A stretch of DNA of 64,000 nucleotides from contig JAHNZQ020000181.1 in NCBI GenBank assembly GCA_019155205.2, positions 3,149,218 to 3,213,217 of the forward strand, read 5' to 3'. Of this stretch, positions 35,319 through 46,770 are shown in pieces. The DNA comes from Gracilaria vermiculophylla. Lineage: Eukaryota > Rhodophyta > Florideophyceae > Gracilariales > Gracilariaceae. The notes beneath the pieces are model-generated. The model was given only the letters and a program-made list of their open reading frames with translations, was not told where the DNA came from and ran no database searches. Every line of letters begins with the position of its first letter. The first letter of the stretch is position 1. The position numbers and the translations under genes were made by a program.

Positions 35319-38300
35319 ACTCTACTTGAAGAATAGTTTGCCGACAGAGTTTTGATCTAAATATTTTTATTGGTCTGCTGAGTGTAAAGACTAAAATCAA
35401 TTACCTGTGTTTCTTTTGGAAAACAGATGTTGAGCTTTTTCTTGTGCAAACCGCTCGCGATGGGATACTTAGTGGAAATTCTCACAAAGAAAAGAGCTCG
35501 GGAGCGGGTTGCAGGTCAAGAATATGATCGGTCTCCCGAGGTAGAATATAGATAATTTTTTGTAGTGTTTTGGCGCAGGGCATGCACGCAACGCGCGCCG
35601 GGGGCATGCCACCTTCTTTATCCGCCACGGTGCACCTTTTCCAAAACGAGTTATCCACAATTGATATTGTACTGATTATGCTGTAGAGAGAGCAGTGCCA
35701 ATTCCTACTGCGGCGCAGTCCCAGTAATTACGCAATATCCTGCCGTCAATGCATTTTCTACAAAAACGTCAACCGAGTTCGGCTCTAAGTCTTACCGCCT
35801 TGGGGAACATTACCCCCCTTGTGAAGATACGCCGTAAAGAACAAAATACTCACCTGTCTCGCGTCATCGGGAAGACGCATCCATCCACTGTTTTGGTTCT
35901 GATGTTATAAGGTACCGTCTTTTCTTGTTGGCGCTGTACTTTACCCCGTCTGAGATTTCGTCTCGCTGTTACGCTTTTTTCCTATTATTCATCACGTTGC
36001 GATATTTGTACTTTTGCCTGTTGATATCTTTCCTTTTCCCCTTTTTCGGGATATTCTTTACTCGGATCTTAATAACTATCCGTGTTCGACCAATTTCGAA
36101 ATGATATTGGGCATAGTAAAAAAACGTGACTGAAGTAATTTGAGACTCAAGTCTTGTTATCCTCTTTGTCTCTAAGTACTTAAAAGAGCGCAAGTTCTGA
36201 TACTTTTTTTCCCTGAGTTCCTGGGCATAGTAGAAGCACATATGGAACTACAAGTACGAACCCCATCCAACTTTTATGATTTGCATGCTAGTGTTTTGAT
36301 CGAGACAAGCAGCATCTCATTATCAAACTTCCTGTTGATAGATGAGAGAAACTATTATTTGATTTACATACAGTTCTACGAAATCGATACAAGTACTTAA
36401 GTACTTCTACTTGGATGACACCCAGTTCCCTCAATATTGGAAGTATAGTATAACGACAAACGAAAAAAATTATATTCGTCTTCTTCAATTTGTGATTAGC
36501 GTCATTTTCCCATTACATGTCTTCTCTTCTCAGATTTACAGTGAAACAGAAATATCTCCCAGTTACAATTTTGGTTATGCTCAACGCGGTACTACCATTT
36601 TATATTTCATTCACTTTTAGAAAACTTACACGAAATTTAAAACAAATTATTGCCACACGAGTTACATCTGCCTCATATTTTATGATATAAGAATATTATC
36701 AAAAATCAATTAACAAACGAAAGTTGTTCGTTTGAAGAAAAGTATTCACAAATACAATACGAGCTGTAGCACACAAACGTTTATCTTTTGGAAAATGATA
36801 AACATATCAAGGAAATCAGGCGGTAGTGTTCGGCTTATTAGTGTGTATTCGATCTGGATTGTTGTCCTTTCGTCTATAAGCCTTTTCGCTCATAGACTGT
36901 CTTTTAATTCTTTGATGTTTTAATTGGAAGTTAGTCTTGATCAGAATCCATAGTATGACACTGTATTTTAATCCTTAAGTGCCTTGTTTCTTGCCCATGT
37001 TTTTTGGAAAGTTTCTTATCTTTAATACTCCTTCTTCCATAAAATAGAAACGGATTGCGAATTAGTTACAATGCGAAATATCTGTAGCCGTAGGCTAATG
37101 TCCTCTAATATATCCATTCGTCAAGGACCCAAAAAATCGAAATCCATCCGCATAAAGTTTTGTTCCACAACATGAATGGAAATCGGCTACTCGCCAATGG
37201 TGCTTTATTTCGTGTGTAGATTAGTTTTTTTCGCAATTATTCTATAAGCAAGAAGATTCCTGTCAAACTCTTTTCTATTACGAGGCAGAATATTTTTCTA
37301 AGTACTTTTGTCCCGGGACTTTTTCGTACGTTTTCCACAGCTATTTGGCACCGTTTATTTATACAAACACTCTAATTTTCTTGGCATTGATTTACTGCAG
37401 TTCCTACGTCTTTGAGTTTTTTCACAGATTCATCTCGTATCTTTTCCAATGCCGGTTCGGGATCGTAAATATTTGAAAAAATAAGATACACATCAACAAG
37501 GTAATCTAGAACATATGAAAATATTGTAACTTCTGACCCCATTCCTAACACAGATATTTTTTCTCTTGAACTGCAGTACTTAGGTTTACCCCTGAACTAC
37601 TTTTTGTTACCCGCCATACTTCGTGAAGTTCACAACCGGGGGTGAAATAATACATGAATGCCACAGCAACAAAACAGAAACACTTCAAAATCTAGATTGT
37701 GACACAGAAGCTTCTTCAGTAGAGAATGACCGTCTTGTGTGTCAACAAAGTAATGAAATCAATAAGAGTGTATATTATTGATAAAATTCAATGCGAGAAC
37801 TCTAAACAGAGAGCTGCTGATGTAGAAGATAATTTTCAAAAAATCCCATTTCCACATCATGTTTCAAAGTAAGGAGAACCGAATCATTATACATCTTTTT
37901 AGAAAACATTATACCTTCGGCCCTGTTTTTTGTTATAGTCTTTGGAAACATATTTAGATAAAACGCACTTTAACATACTGGACGCCGTAGAAAAAAAGTT
38001 TGCAGTGCTTGAAATAGTTTTTGACATATTTTGTAATAAAAAAACATATAATGGGCATGGCGAGCCGTACTATCACTGAAATTCAAGATGCGATTTAGGA
38101 AAAGAATATTGCTTGAGAGAGTTCTTTCGCATGCGTTTTGCGCCATAAAAGAGGTCTAACACCTTAGCAGTGTGTGTTCACGAGAAAGGTTTTGTAGTTT
38201 GAACGTTAAACGGACTTTAATAGGAAATGGCTGCACTTTAGCTCCCATTCTTGTAATTTAGACGGTTTGAAAAGCAAATATATTGGAGTCCAGATTTTGT

Positions 38301-39340
38301 TCATTTGATCAAATTGTCTATTCTCAGAATTTTTTTCCTATATAAAATGATTCTACATTTGTGCATCTTGTACTACATTGTTGTTGACCTCACTGGATTT
38401 TGATGTAAACTGCGATATTGTGGGCACCTTTCTATGTATAAAAATGTTTTTCCATGTGCAGAGTGTGTTTAGAAACGAAACGTTTCTAGCAGTAAACAGT
38501 TTTATTTGACAAAACGTTCAACCGTGGAGAACCAAAAATGTTTTGCACATAGCTGAGGAGGACCTTCTTGAGTAAAAATCCAATGCAAAAAGACTTTGTA
38601 CTTTGCGCTCGGCACCGCTAAACAACTCTTAAGAAATTTATGATACTTGCTACGTCAGTATTCCAACTACACGAGTGTCGCTTATATTTAGAATTACGAT
38701 ATACTCTACTGTCGTATGTGCACGAGACGCTGCCATTTGTGTCACATGTCCAGATCCGACGCTAATGGTTGATATGTCTTCGGCAATAATCTCATATAAG
38801 AGTAGGCATGTCTTCTCGTTACTTTTAATCACAACACATGATTGTTTGCACATTCCTGTTATCCACCGCATACGGTTCTACTTGTCCGAATCAAAACCAT
38901 TTTGGACACGTTGACCAGTTGAGCGGAGGGGGTTGTCCCTGGCTTTGTTAGCAGGGTCGCCTTTTCGTACAGAAAAAAAACGTCTGTTCATAGTTCGATC
39001 CGTATCTTCATTATGGGGAAGAACAAAATCAGCCCAGTCTCCTCGTGATGTCTATGGTAATGTGCCTTTGCGCATGCCAACACCTCAGAACCATATCAGT
39101 GAGCAGCTATCGTGATTTGGTGACCTGCTTGTCCAACGGAGAGAATAAAAAAGGTGTATACCTTCGTTGCGTTTGATACGCAGTTAAATGTGAAGCCCTG
39201 CTTGATCATATCCACTTGAATTGTAATGGTTCAATGACGCCTATGAATACGAATAGAATATTACTTCTCTTGTTTTGGAGGACTGTGTGGATGTCTTGAA
39301 GGCAGTCCTACACTTCATATCTAGGATATTCTCAAAGAAA
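35319..39340. other. Gene-poor AT-rich stretch downstream of NVL
   Basis: About 4 kb with only short open stretches and no recognised domain, RNA gene or terminal repeats. Parts near 38650-38870 may belong to the decayed sequence at 39341-40315, but no frame can be followed. Confidence 0.4.
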
Positions 39341-40315
39341 TCATATGCCATGACCAGCATTTATTTCTCGGATCTGAGTTGCTCTTTGCAGCGAGAGTAG
39401 AATGGCATATGCCACGTGTCTTAATATTGCATTTACAAGAGGCATCAGCGTAGCTGCTAAATAAAAATATGGCCTGCAATCTGCATCAATTGTAGATTCT
39501 TGTCTGTTTCTGCGTTGTGACCAGCATAAGAAAATTGGTGTTAGTTGTATTTGGTAGCGAGAAGTTGAGAGATGGTTGTTTCCAACGTCATTTTCGGCAT
39601 CCTGACACCCATCCAAGTGTACTTTGTCGTCGATAATGGTCTTGCCGACATCTAGTAGCTGCTCAATCAGCTCTGTCTTACTTCCCGTTGCGTGTAGCAT
39701 ACCGCCGCCCAGTAATTCATCCGCGATGTATGCGATTAAAACCGGAATGATGTTCAATGTGTTTCGTTTGACGTATATTGGTGAGATGTTGAGGACCCTT
39801 TCCATTTCCGCTTGATCTATGATCCATATGTCCACAGTTTTCTTTTACCATTATTCCGGATATATTACTTCATATGCCAGCTTGAAGAGATAGGAAGTAG
39901 AGTGCGATAAAAGTCGTCGAATGTGATTGGTACTTAATTTTTCGGATTCTTTGACGGTATAAATATTGTGAGCTAATGATAAATCACACAGACGTTCGGA
40001 ATCTAGCTCTCTGACGGTGGATCAACGATAGAGCTCTCTCGAGGGAACAGTACGACTATGTTGGTTTCTGAGGCCATGTCGTCCTTTATGCACTTGACAA
40101 GAGATGTTTTTCAGCAGACACTCACGTAACAGGAGTAAGAGATGTGTGTTGTTCCTCCAAGGAGTGAAAGGAAAAGAGAAAGCACGTGTCGAAAGGATAA
40201 CATGATCCAAAAACAGTGGATGTGGCACAGTTGTGGGAGAAACTAATCCAAAATTGCAATCAACAGCACAGATTGTATACGAAGAGGATACTAAACCTTG
40301 AAGAAGGGCGATCAC
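39341..40315 (-). pseudogene. Decayed ORF with SAP/HeH-like motifs, unknown
   Basis: A single minus-strand frame stays coherent for about 325 codons with three in-frame stops (one near 40022, two near 39845-39851). Two segments look like helix-extended-loop-helix units. One is LCDLSLAHNIYTVKESEKLS near 40000. The other is IADELLGGGMLHATGSKTEL followed by IEQLLD near 39700; its G-S-K-T-E-L-I-E-Q-L-L resembles the second helix of SAP domains (G-T-K-A-E-L-I-E-R-L). SAP domains bind DNA or RNA. No catalytic domain is recognised. It may be a relic of a host gene or of a mobile element. No ATG opens the frame. Confidence 0.45.
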
Positions 40316-41652
40316 AGTGTACCTGGAATGTGGTTTTCCTAGGTATCAAAGTTGTAGAGGTGCACGGCGGATGAGCTATTGTGGGCCAGGCGTTAAACCT
40401 CCTAGAGGAAGAGATACTGACGTAGGAGGAAAGCTCAGAGCCAAGATATTTGTGGTCTTTTATTAAAAGCAGTGGCTGAAAATTCGATGCCCTTAAACAC
40501 TACAGTTCTGTCAGCTATGGGAAAATTCAAGACAGACTTAGAAGATTCTTTGAGCTGAATGTAAAAAGAATTGTACCGAGTAATACAAGGACGCGTGATA
40601 AGCACTATACGACTTATTACGAAGAAATTTTGTTCCCAAATACAATGACGAAAGAAAGGCCCCGATATGTAGATAGTCCCAGACGATAGCAGAGGGGGAA
40701 ACAATGCTCTTTCTTTCCGATACTTAATTAGTGTCAAAGTCTTGACACCGTGACGAGCTCTTTACCGTACGGAAATGGTTTATGAAAAGGCAAATATAGA
40801 TACAAAATGAAATTCTTATTGAGAGGGAGTGGTTCTCACCATCTATCGATCGTGTATTTGCGCAGCACAGGTTCTGTAAAAGGAAGCGATCTCTGATCGC
40901 TGAGGACCTTATCGTCTAACCCGGTAACCAAAGCAATAAAATTCTCATTCAATGCACACTAAACGTGATCGAAAAAGAAACTGCTGCGAAGTTGGTCAAG
41001 AGAGAATTTGTCATACTCACATCCAAACAAAATTACTCTGGCAATGAAGATAAGACCCGTTCGATATTCGCCGCTCAATTACATAGATCAGCGGCGAGGT
41101 ATGAAAACCATACGGTAAGCATGCGCGACGAAACGAGCATATTATTTGGCACTTGGATGTTACAAAATTCACAGCGAACACTTGGGTACAATAAAATGCA
41201 TCATTTTTCAACTCGATTCATAAGCAGCGTTTATCAAAATAGATCAACTGGGCTAAATTATGATCTCACACACCGATTTGACTTTAATTACTAACCCATT
41301 GAAGTTCATTTCTGTTTCGAAAGATGAAGCGGGCAAATTTATCCGACGTAAATTACATAAAAACGCAAATAATATCCGACAGCAGCGTATTCAATAAGCG
41401 ACGGTGTTTACTGTAGACATCGCAGCAGTGTAAGGGCCACATATCAAGTGCAAAAATAAGCAGAAGATGTGCTCCTCAACCACCAGACATTATGATTAAA
41501 AGCTTGGTAAACAAATTAATCTCCCACGTCGGTGTTTTCGGAATGCTAGTTTGACAATCAAAAGAGAAAGAATTAAAATGGACGGATATCGACTCTTAAA
41601 ACCCACTTTTGAATGAATCAATTTCCATTAAAATATTTTCACACATTCAACA
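40316..41652. other. Intergenic, possible upstream part of the SAP-like relic
   Basis: A minus-strand stretch at 40435-40737 is protein-like but in another frame. The rest is AT-rich with nothing recognised. It ends at an assembly gap. Confidence 0.35.
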
Positions 41653-41752
41653 NNNNNNNNNNNNNNNNNNNNNNNNNNNNNNNNNNNNNNNNNNNNNNNN
41701 NNNNNNNNNNNNNNNNNNNNNNNNNNNNNNNNNNNNNNNNNNNNNNNNNNNN
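41653..41752. other. Assembly gap of 100 N
   Basis: Placeholder gap. It lies exactly at the transition from AT-rich host-like DNA to the interior of a retrotransposon, so the missing sequence should include the 5' LTR and gag-pol of that element if it is complete. Confidence 0.99.
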
Positions 41753-43519
41753 AGCTGCAGACGGCGGACCAGCCAAGGAAGGAGCTCCCCGACGGGATTC
41801 CGTGGGCTCCGCAGTGGAGGACGGCAATGCCAAGGGCGGAGTCGGCGACGCCGGAGGTGACGGTGGTGAGGGAACTGGAACGCGCCGCAGGCGAGGTTGA
41901 GCACTCGGCGTATATACGCTCCGCAGTTGGGGTTGCACTACGGGGGCGGAACGAACCGGGACGGGAGTAATCTCATCCTCTTCCATTGGAGACACGGCAG
42001 CGACCACTGCGGGAGCACTCGGCTCCGCGGCGGACCGCGGAGTTATCACCTCAGGGGGCGCCCCCATATCCTGAGACGGAGCCGGTAACCGACGGGGCGC
42101 ATCAAACGCCAGACTCTCTATCAGAGGGTCGTAGTCGGGTATTCGACGCCGCGGCACCTGAGGAACCCGAGACGGCGATAGACGGGGAAAAGCAGGGTAT
42201 GCGTGCCCGTCATCGTCTCCGTTCGGCCTCCTCACAATGGGGTGACACTTGTCCTCGCCGTAGTCGTACCAGAGGAAGCCCGGTGTGTCATTCGACGTCA
42301 CCTGGAGGTTGTGATCCTACAGCGTCTCCGCTTCGGACTTGCTCCATATGGTGCCCTTAACTAGGTTTTGGATACCGAAGGAGCGCAGAACCCGGATGAT
42401 AGACGCCGACAAGGGGAGCAACCGCCCGGCGGTGGGCTTGTACGACGAGTCCCAGTAGAGGTGGCCGTCGGGGCATCGGGTGTAGGAGGTCACGCCTTCG
42501 TCCGCCGCTTGGAGATACGCCATTAGGATGCCTACCGCAAACTCCGTCGAGGCGACTACTATGACGAACCGTCCTAGGGAGTCATGTGGATCCAGAACCT
42601 CGGAGGTGTGATACGCGAAGGTTATGGGAGTCGCCACGCAGAGATGCGGGGAAACCCAATGGTCCCTTCAGGAGTCGTTCACCTTCAGGTAGTATTTCGG
42701 CCGTTGCCCGGAGGGCATATCATGGAATTACGTGTTGTGCCATCCGTAGAAGTACCCGAAGGAGGTGCGTACGCGAGTTTGGTCCGCGAGGTGCGTCCCA
42801 CATCTATTCCGATTGAGCCAGTACAGGCGGTCGCATGGTGGATTGAAGGGTTGCACCGCAAGGGCGGAGTGTCCATCGACAAGGCTTCCCGCTCGCCCCA
42901 CTCGCTGGTGCGAGCTCTCCTTATGGAGCAAGACTTGGAGCCGCGCCTGGATCTCCCGTTCTTCGGCGCACCTCAGATAAGGAGTATCGCAGTGTCCGAC
43001 AGTGGTTGGATCGTTGTCACCATGGACTGGAGTGTGGAGCCAATGGGCGCGGTATGCATCGACGCGGTTTCGTTTCTGGTCGTTCCACGCAATCTCCGGG
43101 ACGGTGTGGAATCGCATCGCCTGCAGGTACGGCCCAAAGTGGTGAATGTAATCCTCCACTGGACACGGCAGACTCACGCGCCTATCATGGAACGGGACGA
43201 ACACTCGCGTGGCGCGATGATCGAAGTGCTCTCCTGGACGGAACGGTCCTCCTGTCGAGGTGTGATACATCTCCGGATTGGAAGGGGATGTCGGCGCCGG
43301 AGTAGGAGAGGACATTCCGAAAGTGGCTGCAGCAAGGTGGATGGCGACAGAACGCGTGGTTGCACCTAAGGAGAGAGACCTGACACCACTCGGGGATCGA
43401 TTCGCTGTATGCACCACTGCGGAGGGAGTCGTATCGAGCCGCCACCGTGGAATCCGAGGCAAAGCCGGGCGACCGGCATCGGACGAGTTATGGAGCACCA
43501 TCGCGGGGCGCGCGCTCAT
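41753..43519 (-). pseudogene. Antisense accessory ORF of the retrotransposon, copy 2 (cut by gap)
   Basis: Homologous to the ORF at 19897-21972 and again opposite to the element's sense strand. The frame runs without a shift from the conserved ATG at 43519 to the gap, with stops only at 42728, 42668 and 42317. Shared segments include RPAMVLH, PFRPGE, DHRATRVFVPFHDRRVSL, HHFGPYLQAM, RVRTSFGYFYGW, DEGVTSYTRC and NDTPGFLWYD. The Pro-rich linker is also conserved (41760-41960). None of the five stops of copy 1 coincides with the three stops here, so each copy decayed independently from an open ancestor. Upstream of the ATG the two copies no longer share a frame. Function unknown. Confidence 0.75.
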
Positions 43520-44018
43520 ATCCAACGGAGAACGGTGGAGGCGCGGACGAGAAACTTATGAGTCCGGCGCCTTCACGGAGACAGGATGAGCGGACGCGTA
43601 GACGCGTGTGTTGCCAAAAGGAGTACCCTCGGAGGAGTCAGAGTGGCGAACGCCTCCAGGGGGGTCGGTATCCTTACGGGACTGGCCCACGCTCCGTCCA
43701 CGGGAGTTGCGCGCGTGCACCGCGCACGATGCGCCGGAGGATGTGGACGCTCGCGCTGCCGACTGGTGCAGCAGCACCGAAAGATGACACCAAGAAGGAG
43801 CGGATATCGCCGGGTGAAGAGGAGCTGAGCCCACGAACGCCGCAAGGAGTGAAACGCGAACCCGCGGCAACCCGCCGCGCGGGAGTATGGAGAAGAGAAG
43901 GAACGCCTGAAGGAGAGAACGGGCGAACCGCCGGAGGCCGCACGTGCCGCAACACCGATAGGAGCCACCCCAGGGATCAAGAAAGCGGAAGATGCACTTC
44001 GAGGACGTGGTGCAATTT

Positions 44019-44031
44019 AGGAAAGGGGGTA
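44019..44031 (+). other. Polypurine tract of the second element
   Basis: AGGAAAGGGGGTA lies directly before the LTR, at the same place as the tract at 19382-19394. Confidence 0.85.
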
Positions 44032-44585
44032 TGTAGTACAGTGGCTCCTACGGTAATATGGTGGTTTGGCCTTAAGGTATAATATTCCTAAGGAGGGTTC
44101 GTAATTTATTGTCAGGGCCACGTGGTGCATAATCTCGCCCGCGTGCGCTACAGTATCCTTGAGGTACGGTAGAATTTATTATTTATTTTAGATATTTTAT
44201 GCAGGTAATTAGCACAGTAGTGAGACCTGCCGAGGCGGGCTCCCGACTTGATACTTAATCTGCCGGTTGAGCTCCACCTCTGGGGAAGTACAGACAAGCA
44301 CCCTTGAGTCTTCTTCTACATTTTCCGGTTGGAGTCTCTTGTCTATTCACGCAGGTTTCTAAGCCGCCGATCCCCAGGTCGCATCATAGCAGCGCCTGTA
44401 GAAGCATTGTCCGCCCAGTGAACCTTCCCCTCCGCTTGGTGTTTGCGGATCCCTTTCAGAATTCCCCCGGCCGGCGACAGCGGATACCGGAGACCACCTT
44501 TAGGAATACGCGTCTTTGGAGTCACCAAAAACTCCTAACGGACGTTGTGCTTTACTACCTCGACAGGAGGGCTGACAGTACCACA
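44032..44585 (+). repeat. 3' LTR of the second element
   Basis: A 554-bp sense-orientation LTR from TGTAGTACAGTGG to GTACCACA, followed by GAACC. The target duplication cannot be checked because the other end is missing. It keeps CCACGTGG near 44118. Confidence 0.93.
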
Positions 44586-45384
44586 GAACCGTGCAAGGCA
44601 GGTGCCGTCCGGCACCCATACTGTAGCCAGTGGGCTGCGCGCGGTTGCCGCGCGCGTGCCGGAAGGCCATTCAGCGCATCTGCCACTTCACACTACGCGC
44701 CGGGTCGGCCACCCCGGAGTCCACCGTGCAAACGGACGTGAATCGTGCTTGCGACATTAACCGTCTTTAAATTTACCGCCTACCGGGAATCCGGTGAATC
44801 GGCAAAGTGCCTAGAAAACCCTCCTTGAAGGGCGTTGCACTTTAGTGGGCAAGCCCAACATTAGAGATCCGGTTGCGCTGAGATGAGGGTGAATTCTGCT
44901 GTGTTCTGGAAGTAAGGGGGGTTTACTTTCTGGCTCATCGTTAGAACGGCAGTGCTCGTACCAATAAGCTGTAGCTGAATGGAAACTTCTTGTGCTCTCC
45001 AAAGCACAGTTCGAAGGTAAATCGGTCCAATGTGCCTCCGCCTTTTTTCCTGGTGCAAATGTTTGCATATAATCTTCTGTAGTGGCAGAGTTGCTCCAAT
45101 ATGAAATAGTCAAAGTTTTGCTGATTTAGCCTTTTTCTGCAACTGGTAGAGATGGTCTAAGGTGCAGTATCGATACATGTTTTGTATCAATATGCCAGGT
45201 GGCCGAGTTTACGTTACAATATACAGACTATTTCAGGAACAAAATATATTCTGTAAAATGTCAAAAAACGCCGCCAAACAAGTACTTAATGCCTCCCGAA
45301 ATCGGGTTTAGAAAACAGTTAAAACAAAAAACCGTTTTAAAAACACATGTTCTTCACAAACAAATCTGAAGTGTGAGACAAACT
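44586..45384. other. Intergenic with a GC-rich patch
   Basis: 44586-44760 is strikingly GC-rich with inverted GCGCGCGG/CCGCGCGC motifs; the rest is AT-rich. A minus-strand open stretch at 44811-45113 has no recognised domain. Confidence 0.4.
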
Positions 45385-46385
45385 GGTTTTTTTGCGTTTT
45401 TTTGGGACATTACGCTGATGCATCGCTTTGGAATGGAATTGATGTAATTTTGCACGGTTGAAACTGCGATAGATTTCCAGGAATGTTTGATACAGTTCTT
45501 CAATTAAAAAACTTTATGAGACTGCCTTTTATGCACATACACCATCCTAGCCAGTAAATCTTAAACGTTTTTGCTTGTTTTTAAATCTGGCGAGCGCGCA
45601 AGCCATTTAAGAGCAGATACGTCAGATGATTGTCGCCAATTTTTGACTTAATACACCAAGGGCACTGGAACATTACTTTGCTGGAAAGAAATTTTTTTGC
45701 ACAAAAATAGTAACAAAATGGGAATAAATAAGGTTTTTAGTACTTGATGTTTTTCCCATATTCATCATGGTTTCCATAAGTCAAATTTTGTTAAGGCCTT
45801 TTTTTAAAAACAATGCCGCCTCGGACCCTTAGCAAACCTCCGCCAGAGTGCTTCATATAAAACTCTCAGTCTTTTTAGTGAAGATTATGGCACTAAAATA
45901 TGTAGCAATTTAGACCGTCACGAATAAACCTTTATTCATCCGAAAAAAAAAATTGTTTCGTTTTTTTTTCAATTTTTTTTTCTAGTCCTCCAGTGATTCC
46001 ACTTCTGCTGGTAGTGGTTCCCCAATAAAAGTTTATTTTCATTTTTCTGTACTTGAATACATATTTTATGTGTTGTTTATCTCCTTTCAAATTATTTCTA
46101 CAGAAACGTTAGGATTAAAGATCATTCCAGTTTTTGAGCAAGATCAATTTTCTTTTCACATTTCGCGCTTAGTTCCTTTTTTAATTGCTGGACTGAAATT
46201 TTACGGGCGTCCTGGAGATCGTTTTATTCCATGAAGACTTTAGATATTGTGAGAAATAGCAATTGTGACTCAAAAGCGCTTTAGTTTTTGTGCAATATAT
46301 AGTAGCACTGTTATAGTTGTTCTGCGGTCAATTTGACGATTTGAAGCTGTTCTTGTTCGGAAAGTGGAGGACCGCGAGCTATTTT
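45385..46385 (-). pseudogene. Tc1/mariner-type transposase relic
   Basis: Piecewise minus-strand translation follows a Tc1 transposase from end to end. An N-terminal helix-turn-helix (KIARGPPLSEQEQLQIVKLT) is near 46385-46320, and SPGRPRKISVQQL, the linker typical of Tc1 proteins, is near 46210. QQSNVPVP stands where Q-D-N-A-P-x-H is expected (near 45685), so the second Asp is lost. WLARSPDLKTSKNV (near 45600) replaces S-P-D-L-N-P-I-E-N. It ends with VQNYINSIPKRCISVMSQKN near 45400. Stops and frameshifts are numerous. Terminal inverted repeats were not found. Confidence 0.7.
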
Positions 46386-46770
46386 TACTAGAAAGAAAAC
46401 GATGTACTTTATGTATCCTTTTAAAACGATCCTACTTTACATACACGATGTGCGAAAAACTAGCATACAATATAGTTTGGCGCACTTTTTAGGACCCGAC
46501 CGCAGATCCGTTTCGCTTCTCTAGGGAGGGACGTCAGGCCCACCGCGTGAGCGCGGATCGCTTGTGCCCAGGCATGATGCAATCGTGTGTCATGCACCTA
46601 CGGTGTTAATTCTTTAACAGCATAATTCAATGCCTCAACGGCGCGGAAGCGGGACGTTTGCAATCATTTCACGATCTCTCCGGTCCGAATCATTGAGGTC
46701 TTTGACGGCGTGGTGCTTGTACAACTAAGTTTACATCACCAAAAGGTTACAAGTGTGACGCTAGGATGCT
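46386..46770. other. Intergenic between the Tc1 relic and the carbamate kinase 3' end
   Basis: Composition rises from AT-rich to GC-rich here. No feature was recognised. Confidence 0.5.

Larger units (their letters stand above)
41753..44585 (+). mobile_element. 3' part of a second element of the main gypsy family
   Basis: Sense orientation is plus. From the gap rightward come the antisense ORF region, a polypurine tract and the 3' LTR (44032-44585). The interior aligns with the 19382-21700 part of the full-length element in reverse. No gag-pol is visible, because that end is in or beyond the gap. Confidence 0.9.

Noticed and set aside
44032..44585. Solo LTR
   Set aside because: The adjoining 41753-44031 sequence is retrotransposon interior with a polypurine tract, so this is a 3' LTR of an element cut by the gap, not a solo LTR.
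44304..44741. 145-codon open stretch crossing an LTR end
   Set aside because: Most of it is LTR sequence that recurs as a chance open frame in every LTR copy.
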